DNA of 64,000 nt from Annona cherimola (GCA_030490835.1 CM059971.1:122730564-122794563); one strand, 5' to 3'; positions 23,627 through 37,400 are shown, counted from the first letter of the stretch. Notes: generated by a model not told the origin, from the letters alone. Translations and numbers: made by a program.

Positions 23627-26600
23627 ATGGCGAATCCTCTCTACGGCTACGGCAGCAGCTACGGAGGTTCTGGCCTCTCGACTGTCTACTCTTCCAGGCT
23701 CAGCAGTGGATCTGCCAATGATCCGTATTTATCCGAGGAGTCCCCCATCCGTCCGTCTCGCTACCTGAGCTCCGATCCGCTCTCCGCAAACGAATCCTCA
23801 AAGACCAAGTATTCTGTTCTGGATCGCGGATCCATGTTCCGGAACCAGAGCGACGGCTCGAGGTTGTCTGGCGGCGAATTAGGAGGCACTGGGAGCCTCG
23901 CAGCAAGTAGAATTACTCCATGGACTGGCATCACCAGCTATGGAGGGTTGGAATCTTCTGTTCCTGCTGCCAAGCGGAGTGCTTCGGAAGGTTAGGGTTT
24001 TGATTTCAATACATTTAGTTTCTCGCAAAACTGCTGTTTTGGTATTTTTCCGGATTTCCGATGTGGATTATGATGTATCTTTTCAGCCCGTGCAGTGTTG
24101 TTTATGCTGTGAATACGTTTTTCTTTTGTTTATTTATTTATTTTTTTGCATACTTATATGCCTCGGTGAAGAATTCTACTCAGCAACAGTAATGTGGTCC
24201 ACAGGGGCATCTAGCTTGTTCAATTGTTCTATTTCTTCCAACTCCCCCTCATACGGCCATAGCTTCATCAATGCCCACGCATCAAGATTATCATTGTTCA
24301 TCCAACTTTCTCTCCTCTTCATTCTGGGTCAAGATCTGGATTTCCTGGTTGCTGTTACCGGAAGTTCCAATTTTTAACTAACCATATTTCTCTCTTTTCA
24401 CGTGAAATGGATGAAATGATGCCATGGCCCATACCATACGACATCTAATATTGGAATTAATCATGCAAACTCATAGACTCCTTTTCAATAGACTGGCTCT
24501 GTACCACGAAAATTTTTTGGATTCATTTACACGAGCAGTAGTTATAGGCTGGTTTCATTCTACGCTCATTGTGTTGTGGGCTGGCTAATCTTAGGGTACC
24601 TTTGGTAAGTTTAATTTTTGTGAGATTGTAGGATGGGGTGGGCAGGGGGAAATGGATTATTTTGAAAATTGTATGATAGGGGTAAAATTGGAATAAATAG
24701 GGTAGTTGGAAGGAAAAATGATTGGAACGTAGGGGTAAAATTGGAAAATAGGGTTGTTAAATTATTAAATGATTTTTGGGGGAAATGTGGAGGACGGGAT
24801 GTTTCCCACTTTGCCCGATCCCACCCCATGCAATCCAGTTACCAAACAAACCCTCAGTGTTGAGCGAGTCAATAGGCAGCTTTTCAGATGTGGTAATGGT
24901 GAACGAACTGCTTTCAAAGTAACTTGTTCCTTTGTTTGCGCTATAAGCCTGTAACTGGCCACTTGAATAGTTTTCTCACTTGGAAACTGATTTTGCTAAG
25001 CAACTGGTGTGAACTGTCCTGTCAAACTTGTCCACTTCAAACGGGTTCTCTACCTGGATGGGAACTGGTAACTGGCAATTGCAACACATTTGAAATAGAG
25101 CTTCATGATTTTCACATTAAAAGTCAAATATAGAATGATTAATTACTTCTTCAGCTTTTGGCACCTGTTTGTGTTGAATAGAATTGTAATATTTATAGCC
25201 TGATAATAAACGGGCTCTGTAACATAAAATTAAGAAGAAACGGTGTTGCAAATCACCAGTATAGTTGGTGTAATCTGGACTGGAAGATGTTGTGGTTTTA
25301 CATTGTCATGTCTTGTGCAACTCTGGTCCAACTTGGAAATTATTTAGTAGAAATAATTCTCTTCTATGGAATATTAGTTGTCAAAAATTCCTTTGCTTTG
25401 TTGAACATGATTGGAATTGGTCAGTACACGGTAGGAATATGGATTAAAATTGATAGCTTGTGAAATCAATTTCTTATTTTTTTGAGAAGCTTCCATTTAA
25501 ATTCTTTCAGTTGTTTGTACCCACCACTGCCAGATCATGCATTTTTTGCGATTCTCTTACTCTTTTATGGCCTTAAACTGCCCGCCACGCAGACTGTCTA
25601 AACAAAAATAGAAATGCCTTGGGCATGACTTTATTTTCTTGGCCCATTAGGCGATCATTGCCTGGAAAGCTTATTTTTGGCTACACTCATTTAATGTTCA
25701 TTTATGTCTATGTTCTTATGTATTTTTGATGCGCTGGGTTATTTACTACTATTTTCTGATGTCTAGCTTTGTATTATGTTATCTGGTGTCACTGTCAAAT
25801 GCTATTGCTGAGTATTTGATTTTATTCACCTTATAAGCTGCCTTATATTTTCTGCAAGGCAATTATAAAGCCTATCTTAATCATTATTTTGGTTATTTTA
25901 ACACACCTGTTCTAAGGTGAATTCATTATTTTAAGTAATAAAAACTATGATGCATATAGATTGCTTCTTTCTTATTGTATTTTGGTTTATATCTATATTT
26001 AGCTCTCTATCATCAATCGATTCTGGGAAGTCATAGCTCTATTGGGCAGAGTGAAGCTTTGTTTTCTACAAACGCTTTGTCCAAGCGCCCTAGGTTCGAA
26101 AGTACAAGCAATCTGCCTGTTTATCCACAGAGACCAGGAGAGAAGGATTGTGCTTATTATATGTTGACAAGAACGTGTAAGTTTGGAGATAGCTGCAAGT
26201 TTGACCATCCTATTTGGGTCCCTGAGGGTGGAATCCCAGACTGGAAAGAGGTGAAGATCCATTGTTATTGTTTCTATTTAATATTAGGACGAATACTATC
26301 TGATTATATACTGTAGATTTTACCTCAAATACCATAACTTTATATTCTATGTAATTTCTGCTATTAATTTACATTGATATCATCAGTTATTCTGTTTTAG
26401 AAATTATTTGATTTTATCATATGAAGCTTACACTATATTCTGACAAAATTTCTCATTGTCAATAGTGATGGATTTGCCAGAATTTTTTGCTCAATATGAA
26501 ACTGATTATGTTTTGAAATTGTTCCTGGTGCTGCGTTGTGCAGGCCGCTTGGTTTCTTTTTCCAAGGCTTCAATTCATTCCATACATTATATGATATATC

Positions 26601-26786
26601 ATTCCAACACGATATAACATCAGAAGAAGAAACTTAGGGTCTGTTTGGGTGACATTCCAACATGATATAACATCAGAAGAAGCAACTTAGTGTCTGTTTG
26701 GATGAGTGTAATAGGAAGGATGTGGAATAGCCACTCCCCTGTATGTCTTTTGATATTAATTTGGCATTTCAACTACCTCTAACAGT

Positions 26787-26820
<34 letters not shown>

Positions 26821-29800
26821 GTTGATTATATTTTTAATCTTTTTTAAAACCTTTCCAACAACAAGGCTATTTTGCTAATGTCATCATGTGTTACACTTTT
26901 CTGTTATTACACTTTGCTATTAAACTCTTCCAAACAGGTCGTTATCATCTTCATAGGAAAACAAACGTACCAAAAGTGCAGAATGCGGCAATCATTACTC
27001 ACGTAATAAAAATATGCACATAACTTTGAGTATCATAGGTTGTGGGTATTTTTTGTTGTGAGAATTGGAAATAAGAATGAAAGACTGAGAAGAGAAAAAT
27101 TCATGGGAAGAAGAATAGAAGACATGGAAAATAAACTTTTAAATAATCAGTTATTAACGTTTGAAAGCTTTAATCCATGCAGTCCTATTTATTGCAAACT
27201 AATTAGTGGGATGATTCTCAGTTTAACTCAATAGAATAGAAGACCTGAACGAAATAACAAGAGTAATGGTCTAAATCCTTTGTCAAGTTTATCTTTATTT
27301 TTGACCATTTGTTGCTTATATCAAATTCCAAATTATTTAATTCCAGGGGTGCTTCTATGAAACCCATCTTTTATGTAACCCATTCGGATTTGAATATTTT
27401 GACATTTGATGGAAAATCTACTCCACCTATTGTATTTAACATCTTTTATAGTATTTTGGAAACCCATTCAGTTGTCTAGTATCACTGTGCATGGGCCCCA
27501 ACTACAACTAATAAAATAATTTAATGTTAAATATCAATTCTAAAGTTGTATTTTCAACATTTAAACCGTATAAAATATCATTCATATGTGGATAAATGAT
27601 TCTATAAAGTGTTATTACATTTTAATACATAAGTGAAGGGATCTAAGTATTTTCCCAATTTACATATGAACATACCTATTTTTCAGCAAATGTGGCCCAT
27701 GCACGTATTTCATTTGGATGAAGCTTAGTCTTTTAGCTAAACAAATGATGTTTAATATAATGAATGGATCAGATTTTTCATCAAGCATCAGAAATTTAAA
27801 ATTTGAAGGGTTTGCGTAGAACCGTTTCTATGTAACCTGGTTACATAGAAGCGGGTTCAATTTAATTCCATGTTCAAAATTCTAATAAAAATATTATAAG
27901 CAAGCAAAAAAAAAAAGTCCTAATTCATTTCATCATTCTCACTTTGTATTCTCCACTTGTGCCAATGGGGTCACACCTCACAAGTATCACGTGCTTAAAG
28001 TTTGAAATTTAAACATACGTATGCACTTCGTTGGTGTCTACTGTTGAGCTATTCGTCAAGTGTATAAATTGTATTTGATGACATAATCATTTTTTCGCAG
28101 TTTTAATGACATGTGTTTTCATTTATCTTGTCACGGAAAGCATCAATGTAATGGGCATGGCATGCATTGTTGTGACATCAGAGCCATGAGCGAAATTCAT
28201 AAATAGAAGCTGCATGATAAGATATTTGCACTCATATCAGAATATCTGTTTTCTAAGTCTTGCTATGCCTGTGTGTGTGGTATTTTCCCTCAGTGTTGAC
28301 AATCTAGTTCTACGAGTATTTCCTCAGTAAAAATCTTTTTCGCTTAGCGCATCTTGGTGTGTGTCTGTGCTCTGTTGTGTTCTTGTCTGTCTCAACTATT
28401 GGGAAATATGGGAAGGGATATTGCAACGACAAGATTAAAATGTGTTATTTTTTAAAAGTCAGACTATTTTATAGGTGTACATCAAAATCAATTGAAATCC
28501 ATGCTTGTCCTTATTTTTTTTTTCAAAATTTTTAAAATTGCTGCGATTTTGAATTTGTAGTGTTTGAAGCACTATATCTGTTAAACTGCACCAAGCTAAC
28601 CTCTGTATTTGTGTTTGCTTTCTACCCTGCATTTGATTGGTGTTTAGGACAACTATTTCAAATAATTTTTTTCTACCCTCACAGAATTTGTTTTATTACA
28701 GGTCCCACTTGTACCTACCATTGAATCTCTTCCAGAAAGACCTGGAGAACCTGATTGTCCAGTGAGTGCATGAATTCAATTAAATTACTTTCCTGTTAGT
28801 TATTTCACTTATTTTCTGAGTTCTTATTTCATTTCTGCATTGATGGGCACCAGTACTTTTTGAAGACCCAAAGATGCAAGTTCGGCCCCAGATGCAAGTT
28901 CAACCATCCAAAAGATAATGCTCTGTATTCATCTGCAGGAGACAATGATATAGTGGTAAGTTGTTGACTATGATAAATTCCTGTTGTTGTCATGTTTTAT
29001 TAGTCTTTTTTCTCATTGTGCGAATGTGACTATAGGGTGTAGCTGTTGATGCTATAGTACTGCCTGAGCGGCCATCCGAGCCAGAATGTTCTGTAAGATA
29101 TTCTTGACTCACATCTGGTTAGGAGTTTTTATTTATTGCATTATTGGTTGTGTTAATATGGCGTTACTCTGCTTTCAAATACATTACAGTACTTTATGAA
29201 GACTGGACAGTGCAAATTTGGTGCAAATTGCAAGTATCATCACCCAAAGGATATTCAAATCCCATCAGGCGAACAAGATCCTAGCAGTGGAGAGCATAAT
29301 GTGACATCTGTAGAGGATGATGCAGCAACTGGGGATGCCAACGCAGTGAAGAAGTTTACTCCATTCACCCCAGCATTGTTTCATAATTCGAAAGGGTTGC
29401 CTATAAGACCTGTAAGTTCTAAATGATTATATCAGCATGATATGATGCACTACACATGGTGTTTACATTGTTTGAAGAAACATTTTTTAATTGGTCCCGC
29501 TCTTATGAAACCCTTTTATTTGACCCCTTTATTTAAAATTTTGGTGGTTGATAGAAAATCCACTCGATCCATTATATTTAGCATAATTTGTAGTATCTTG
29601 GTAACCTTTTTATTTGTCCAATATCACTATGCATGGGCCCCATTGAAAATCAATGAAATAAAATAGTTTAATGCTAAATATCAATTTGAAAGTTATATTT
29701 TCAATATCTAAACTGTCTAAAATATTACTTCTATGTAGATAAATGATTTTATAAAGTATTATTACATTATAATACACATGTAAATGGATCTAAGTGTTTT

Positions 29801-32800
29801 TCATAATTTACATATGAATATATATTTTTTAACAAATGCGACTCATAAACATATTCGATCAGGATGAGACTTGGTCTCCGAGATAAACAAATGATGTTAA
29901 TAAATTGTATTTTCCATCAAGGATCAAAATCTTAAAAATTAAAGGGGTTACGTGGCTCCGCTTCTATGTAACCAGGTTATATAGAAGTAGAGCCCTTCTT
30001 TAATCATGTTTAATAGCAGTATAGGAAGCTTCAACAGAAATGGTGTTGAGAGTGGATTTTTTGTCATTATCACCTACTGTTTTGTGTGCTTAAAAATTTC
30101 CATTTCAGTTGTTTGTTGTTTTTTCTTTCTTTAACTGGGCAAACACTGGATTCTCTTAGTGCCATAGGCATATTTCCTAGAAATATGGCGAACATGGTTG
30201 CAACTTGGTTAGTTCAATCTGAGTTTTGACCAACACGACTCAAAATTTTACTGCAGCAGGGTTGGGTATTTTTAAAAGCTGGTTCAGAGATGAACTGTTG
30301 GATTCAGTCATTTTTGTAATATGGTTGGGCTGGGACTGTGGGCAACTTTAACTGAATTTCAGTTCAGGTTTGTCCGTTGCTAGCTAAAATATATACCCAG
30401 ATTGACACAAGTGCTTGGCTTAATTACGAATATTATATGCCATTTACTTTTTTGGATTGCATTTGCATTATAATTTTATTAGGATGATTATTGCAGATAA
30501 GACTTTCATCATTCTCACTTCTTATTTATTTCTTTCCTCATTGTATGAGATCAAAAAAATGCCATTATGTACATTTTTACAATTATGCAATTTCTCATAA
30601 GTATATTCATGTGTTGTGATCAAAATTTTAATCATTTTTAGATTGTAGTTGAGCAAAAACTAATGAAGATCTAATATAAATTATTTAATTGTAATGAATT
30701 TATACTTAAATTCTATATGGTCAGAATTTTGGAACTGAATTATCAGCCGGTATCCTCAATCTGAAGATAGAAGTTTTGAAGGTTGGTTAGGGCTAGCTGC
30801 AATTTGAGAGATGGGAATTTTTTTTTTCCGTAATGTATACCTGGCAATAATTTAACGAATTTCACAAGCTTCTTGGAAAGTGTTGGAGTCTCCTATGGCC
30901 AAGGCCATCTTCAATGTAAACAGTGTTGACACTTGAAACATGTCATTTTCAGCGGATCAGGCTCAAAGAATTTCATTAACAATTACCAGTGCCACAATGT
31001 GAGTAAAACATGAGATATCATCTACATTCTTACTTACACATTTCATCTTCTATTCCGTAGGGTGAAGCTGATTGTCCATTCTACCTCAAGACTGGCAGGT
31101 GATGTCCATGTTTGATTTTTAGCCAATTTCTTGCATCCACATATTTTGGAAAACTCTGCACTCAAGTTTGCCTTTTATTAAACAGTTGCAAATATGGTGC
31201 GAATTGTCGCTTTAACCATCCAGATAGACATGGTATGTATCTTATAAACCAAAATTATCATATGATGATTGGATCCGATTTATTATCTGGAGTTATTGAT
31301 TTAATTTGTATTGGCGGATACCCTCTGCAGCCATTAACCCACCCGTTGCTCATACTCTAGCCCATACACTTATGACATCTTCAGCTGCAAATCTTCTCAT
31401 AAATCCTGCTGCAGCCATTCTTCCAACCATTGATCCCCGATTGACTCAAGCTATGGTAAAGTGATAAATTTTGGCCTTCTGTATTCGGTTTTTCACTAGA
31501 TACCAAACAATTGAGATCTATCATTGGTTAGTGAAAATTTTCAAATTAAACATTTAAACGCTTCTGTTGTTATTTGTTCAATTGACCCCTTTAAATCTCT
31601 TATTAAGTTACTTATCTCAATGCTGCAGCTGGGGTTGGGTCCAACCATATACCCCCAACGGCCTGGACAGACTGAATGTGATGTAAGTGGTTAACTCCTG
31701 TATTCTTTGTCCATTTTCAGGAATTTCTTTGCATGTCTAAGAATATGGCTGATTGCATTCCACCTTTTGCCTCCCTTACCATCACCAAATATGGCCATAC
31801 CTCAGTTGTTACTTAAATTTTATTGTGTTTGATTATCATTCGTGAGGCTAGTTACTTGGCTTCTTGCGGAGCAAACTGGACAATTGGTGAATTACAGGGA
31901 ACAAGCCTATAGCTTGACATCCATTATCATGTGTGTAATTTGTCAATTTGAGAGAAAAAAAGACAGTTCAGCATCTGTTATTTTGATGAGTGTACACTCA
32001 AAGTTGCCTCCCATGAATTTCATATGGCTAGAAAATATGGCATATAGGTTGGCTAGTCCACAATCACAACATGGGCAATGAGGTTAAGCATTTTATCTTT
32101 TAATTAATCAGTATAGCGAATTTGATTGGAAAGAAAATTGATGTTGACAACACGTGGGATGGCATCAACATGAAAATATAGATGGTGATGAAAAGATTGT
32201 TGGCTTTTTTTTTTTTCATGTTAATCCGACCTGTGGGAAATGAAATTTTCCACAGAAACTAAATCCAAATTAACAATCACACCTTGATAACAATTTGGTG
32301 GAAGCAGTTCCATTGAATTGGGACCAAGCGAGTGCAAACAGAAGTTTAAGCAACCATGCTGTCTGTCAAAGATTCTCCAAAAGCTCGAAAAGTTCAGAAG
32401 CCAACCGAAACATAATGACATACAACGCTATTGTGGATGTTGTCCTGTTCACACAAATGTAACAAAAGGCAGGATTAAATGAAGGAATATTGGCTTGCTT
32501 GGTGTTTTGAAAACTGGTTTTATTCCACTTCAATTCGTTGAACCAAATTCAGTGTTTTTATTCTTATGCTTATGGCCCATTTGACCGTGATTATGCTTAA
32601 AATTAATTATGATCAAATGGGCCATAAGCATAAAAACAAGATGAGACTGGAAAAATAAACTTCTAGTGTCATTCTCATAGATTGCCTGATATTACCCATT
32701 GGACTTCATTCCCCTCCACACCCAACACTCTCCCCTCCCTCCCCTTCATATCTTCTATTTTCAGGAAGATTTTGTTTGCATAACCGCATCATAAGAGGAA

Positions 32801-33604
32801 ATGCTGTTTTATGAGCCATAGATCTTGGTCTTGTCCAGTCAACCCGTATGCTGCTGGAATAATGATTATTTTATTTACTATTTTGCTTTAGTACTACATG
32901 AAAATGGGAGAATGTAAATTTGGAGAGAGATGCAAATTTCACCATCCAATCGATCGGTCAGCACCGGCAGCATCAATGATACAACAAGCTCAACAAAATA
33001 TAAAGCTTACTCTTGCTGGCTTTCCAAGAAGAGAGGTATGCATTTCCATCGATCATTGATGCGTTTATTTTGTACCTTAGTTTTTCTTTTGCACTTTATC
33101 TATATTTGAAATGAAAAATGGTGGTGGAACATGATCTCGTCAATTTTTTGTGTTGCAATCACACCATATTCTCTCATTTTCCCTTCTGGTTACGTTTCTT
33201 GTTCCTCAGCTAGAAAATTATTTGCTCTGCCCATTTCTCTACTGCATATTCTGTGATGGGAATGAAAATAAAATGTATATGTTGAGTCAGTAATTCTTGA
33301 TAAGCACGATGTGTAGCAATGTTTATCTCATCTCCAGCTCTGTGAGAAGTGGAAACAACAAAGGATTTGACAGTGTCTTGTACTGCAGGGTGCAGTTATG
33401 TGTGCTTTCTACTTGAAGACAGGCACCTGCAAGTATGGTGCTGCATGCAGGTTTGATCATCCACCTCCAGGAGAGGTGGTGGCCATGGCAAAGGCTCATG
33501 GGTTATCTGGAGAGGAGAAAGAGATTGAAACAACTAACATGGAGGAAACAGCTGCTGCACCATCCATGCCTGCGGATGCCCCTGCCCCAGCAGCAGAGCA
33601 GTAA
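23627..33604 (+). CDS. HUA1: Zinc finger CCCH protein, HUA1-like (six fingers)
   Basis: A nuclear RNA-binding protein. In Arabidopsis, HUA1 promotes correct processing of AGAMOUS pre-mRNA. Twelve coding exons: 23627-23990, 26003-26250, 28702-28761, 28854-28955, 29036-29092, 29190-29411, 31061-31098, 31186-31232, 31331-31455, 31629-31682, 32892-33035, 33389-33604. They total 1677 bp, or 558 residues (Arabidopsis about 524), all GT-AG and in phase. The N-terminal ~120 residues are Ser/Gly/Tyr rich and low in order. Then come [18 protein letters not shown] and six CX8CX5CX3H fingers: [120 protein letters not shown]. Finger spacing and linkers ([32 protein letters not shown]) match HUA1. The ATG at 23627 opens the conserved frame directly after the leader. 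Confidence 0.94.
24591..24856 (+). mobile_element. MITE in HUA1-like intron 1
   Basis: The element spans about 24594-24853. It starts GGGTACCTTTGGTAAGTTTA and ends CCAGTTACCAAACAAACCC, whose reverse complement GGGTTTGTTTGGTAACTGG gives an imperfect terminal inverted repeat. It is flanked by TTA on the left and TCA on the right, close to a 3-bp duplication. Internal phrases (TAGGGGTAAAATTGGAA twice, GGGTAGTTGGAA, GAAAAATGATTGGAA) are shared with 40454-40672, so both belong to one family. Confidence 0.7.
26601..26706. repeat. 53-bp direct duplication in HUA1-like intron 2
   Basis: ATTCCAACAYGATATAACAT occurs at 26601 and again at 26654. Each is followed by CAGAAGAAGMAACTTAGKGT and CTGTTTGG. 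Two copies in tandem with few differences. Confidence 0.8.
26790..26817. repeat. (CT)n microsatellite
   Basis: About 13 uninterrupted CT units in HUA1-like intron 2. Confidence 0.95.
27335..27870. mobile_element. Mutator-like MITE with 11-bp target duplication
   Basis: The element is 27346-27859 (514 bp) in the 2.45-kb HUA1-like intron 2. It is flanked by the perfect 11-base direct repeat ATTTAATTCCA (27335-27345 and 27860-27870). The termini are inverted: GCTTCTATGAAACC at the left and GGTTACATAGAAGC at the right (13 of 14 pairs). A 9-11 bp duplication is typical of Mutator-like elements. No transposase coding. Related copies lie at about 29493-29993 and 49455-49950. Confidence 0.85.
29484..30005. 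mobile_element. Second Mutator-like MITE copy in HUA1-like gene
   Basis: The body is about 29493-29993, inside the intron 29412-31060. It matches the 27346 copy throughout: CTTATGAAACCC at the left, CACTATGCATGGGCCCC centrally near 29625, and CTTCTATGTAACCAGGTTATATAGAAG at the right (shown here only as landmarks). Flanks TTTTTTAAT and TTCTTTAAT are a worn duplication. Same orientation as the first copy. Confidence 0.75.
32552..32641. repeat. Strong inverted repeat (hairpin) in HUA1-like intron 10
   Basis: The left arm includes CTTATGCTTATGGCCCATTTGA (32563-32584) and the right arm includes TCAAATGGGCCATAAGCATAA (32613-32633). They are nearly perfect reverse complements, with additional pairing on both sides and a short AT-rich loop around 32597. 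The transcript would form a stem of about 35-40 pairs. It may be a small foldback MITE or a potential hairpin RNA. Confidence 0.8.
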
Positions 33605-34469
33605 AACATCTTGTTTCAGCAGACTGATTGACGCGTAGCTTAACCTGTAATTTTCTGTTTTTCTTATGGTGAGTCAGAGTGGAAGAGGCCTAGTTTAGTT
33701 GGATGGCCCTCGAGAGGCATTTATGAAAAGCTCATAGCTGTTTTTCTCTGTAGCGTCTGATGTGCAATTCATGTTGACTGCGTCTGTGGAACTAAATCAA
33801 GATTTTCTTCGTCAAAAAACGAGGGAAATTTGCCCCTTCAATTCTGATGAGGGCGAAGGCTAAGAATTGCTTGTTTAACCCAGAACTCTACCGAACGTGC
33901 GTGCTTGTCTTGAATTCATCTTGGCACCAAGGAGTTACCGTTGTGACTTAAGCACCATCTTATCTTGGAAAAATCGTAACAATGTAATTTGGTGTTCACT
34001 TATTTGAACGATTAACAGTGCACCTACCTTAAATTTATTTTGCAGCTGAAATTTGACAGAGAGAGAGGCCAAACAAGCCCTTTAATAGGATTTATGGGTG
34101 AAAGTTGCAAGGTCAGGCATCCCAAACCAAACAATATGAATCCGAACAACTTCTGCATGCTTCGCTGAAAGTTTATGTTCCAAACAAGAAAAACATCATC
34201 CAGCAATGCTCCGCTGCATGGAAATTTGCCTCTGCAGTGGTGTTGGCATAGGAAAAAAAATGGAAGTGATCATGGAGGAATCAAAGCCGTAACCAGGAAG
34301 CACCTAGGCAGAAAAGTGCAAATTTCACAAATTTAAGCGATCTATGTGCAAATTAATTCCTCCATTTGTTTACGTCTTTGAGGAAAGGGTGCTGGTTGTG
34401 GCCACTAGGCCGCACTGAAACACGCTGTCTGTCTGAGAATAGCAGTTTCTCAGTCGACCTTTGAGCTAT
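33605..34469. other. 3' region of HUA1-like gene and short spacer
   Basis: Roughly the first 400 bases are the likely HUA1-like 3' UTR. The remainder, up to the DDT remnant read from the other strand, shows no gene. The two flanking genes converge. Confidence 0.6.
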
Positions 34470-37400
34470 TTACTTCATCCTCTTCTGCAGTGCACCACTG
34501 AACTTACTCGGAACTCCCTGCAAACCAACACGTGTATGAAATTGATGGAGAAAGCTAATGAACTCACCGTATTTTTGTGTAATAATTCTGCAGGTTGGTC
34601 CGGAGGCTCAATTCCCTCACACCCTTGGATGAAGGGAAGCTATTAACCCATCAAGCTGAAACAAAAACCGTGAAAATGTCAGCATGTCATATTCTAATTT
34701 AAAACGACCACATGATATTGCATTATAGAACAGCTATAGCACAGTCTCATAGCATACATACCTCCTTGCAAGTGTAAAAGTCCCATTTGGTAAGATCTGC
34801 ACTCTCTATAAAGAACCTCCCACCCAGGTGGAAAAACCAGTACTGATTATGTTCCCCGTCTTTTCCCAGAGCATCAGTCCGCACGAAACGTTTTCCCATC
34901 TCTTGAACGAAGCGCTGCTTCTGTGACAAATTAATTTCCTTAAGAAGTCAACGCTTTGAACCAGCTACAGTCGAAAAACATTGAAAATGCACGCGCACAT
35001 GTTCCGTGTATCCTTAAGGCTGTGAGGAAAAAGGAAAAAAAAGAAGAAGAAGCATTACCTAGTTCCTCTGCAGTAAATGGTGAGTTTGGTTTCGAAGACG
35101 CTAAACATAAAGAACTAAAAACAAAGTGCACTTGATCCAGCAAGATTAGTTGTGAGATTGTGCTGTACTAACAAAGATTGAATCTGTTCCTTAGGCAAAA
35201 AGGTCTGAAATAACGAAATAATGGCTCGAAGTCCCTCATGCAGACCAAAAAAATATAATGAAATAATGGATCCTATTGTTCATGAGATTTTAGGGCTTTT
35301 TTGGTGACAGAAATATAATGTGGTGAAAGAAAGATATGATGGCATGATAGGTGAAGCTCAACATTTCTTTCATTTTCCTAGAAATAGTTTTTTAAAACAT
35401 CTACTCATAAGAAGATTTAGAACAATAAAGGAATTTTGAAAATAGGTTTCATGATTATGGCAGGACAGGGCATATTCCAGCTACCAACATATATTAATAC
35501 CAACTGAATAAGGTCCCTGGTCCCCTCTGACAAATAGCATACAAGCCAGGAAAATATTACCAGACCTAACTTCAAGCCTTTGGACAGCATGAGTATGCTT
35601 AAAAATAGGGAACCATTTCATTCCATCCGCACCATTTCAACTTGGGGATGTGCAACCCCACAGTTCAAATTAGAAAATTTTGTATGGTTCTACCATAGTC
35701 TTTCTCCTACAGCCAACGAGACTAGATCCCAAAGGTGGAAGAACAACTACATGCTTTACGCCAATATGCTTTAGCCCATTGCAACTTACTTTATACTGTG
35801 GTTAGTTTAAACTTAGAAGAGATTGATGAAAACTTCAATACAATCTTGCCTGCAACCTATGACAAAAGCATAAATTCTCCAATGACATGTCTTGGTTTTT
35901 AGCATGTGAAAAATGCAGCCAACCGTTATAGGTATGAAGTCCCATATCAGAGCGGCTACAAGAAATGCAAAGATTAGAGGTTCCAGCCTAGCAATCTTCG
36001 AAATTCTTAATTTAAGTGGAATGTTAGTTTAATCTGTTTCAAACTTATAATGCCTGACGAATCTGAACAGATTGGAAGACCCACAGAGCAAATTCTTCAA
36101 AAAAAAAATTTTAGTGTAGATTGTTACCTTGGCTTGTTTTTAACAGTATTTGCAAACAGCTAAACCGATAGGTCAGGACTTAGAACATATATATTATGTT
36201 GAGGAGAATTTTTATGGGAGCAGACATCATCTGTAACTGCCGAAAGCTGGGTTACATAGTATGGGCTCCACAAGTAGGCTCCACAAGTAAAATTTTAAAG
36301 CAGATGAGAGGGACGAGGGTCATAAAAGACCCTTTTTCATTTTTATTTGGCTAAAAAAACGTATTTCCTAGGAAGGGAACGAATGATAAATTGAAAACCA
36401 AAAGAGAGCAAATATGGAGGCTGGCACACATACCCTCGGCTCTCTTTTTCTTTCTTTAGCTTCTTTCTCCCTGATTCTTGCAGCTTGTCTTTTCATCTCA
36501 ATCATTCTTTTTTTCTTTTTTTTGATAGAACATCTCAAGCATTCTTGCAGCTTCTTTTTCCCTTTCCATTGCAAGCTTTGTTTCCAATCTTTGATTCATG
36601 TGAGCTCTTCTTGATTCTAAATCACTAAGCTTATGTTCCGTTAAAAAACAAAATTGAGAAAAAAAAAAAAAACGAGATGGATGTGAATATAAAGAAATGA
36701 GGTGAAACAAAATCAAACAGAATCAGCTAAAGAGGGAGAAGCTGAGTTCTCAGCTATCTAGCTCTGTTGATGCTACTTTTATTCACATAAAACACAAGGT
36801 TTTTGAAGAGAAAGGGGGAGAAAACAAGCCTTGATATGCTCGCAAATGTAACCATAAACATGTACATGCACATGGATACCCAGGCTTGCATAGACCAAGT
36901 CAAAAGTGCGAGTAGATTCAGCGTATGCAATAACCACTCAATTTTTAGTACCTATCTCCTAACCGTTCGGTATGGCTTTGTTTATCAGCTTTCTTGTAGA
37001 CATCCCGTGGAGCATCTTTGTTTTTCACACTGCTGTGTGCTAAGTAAAAAAGAAAAATCCGTATAGTTTCTGAAGTACTGTTTCCTGGAAGACATTCATT
37101 GTTATTTACTTCCATTTCTCTCAGTTTGTTTTTCACATTGCTGTGTGCTGAGTAAAACAATTGTAGACTTTCTTAAGTACTGTTCCCTGGAAGACATTCA
37201 CTATTATTCAATTCCATTTCTCTCAGTTCTTTTTCCTACACGTTCTTTTCCCTTTTCACGGCCGCAAGAGCCTGCTGTTCATATATGCACTATCCAATTG
37301 CCACCTAATGACTTCGGTTGAAAGAGCACAGTGGACCAGCTCACCAGAATTTCTAATTTGTCATGGATGCTAAGCGAGTAGTAGTTCCCTTGTTTAATTT

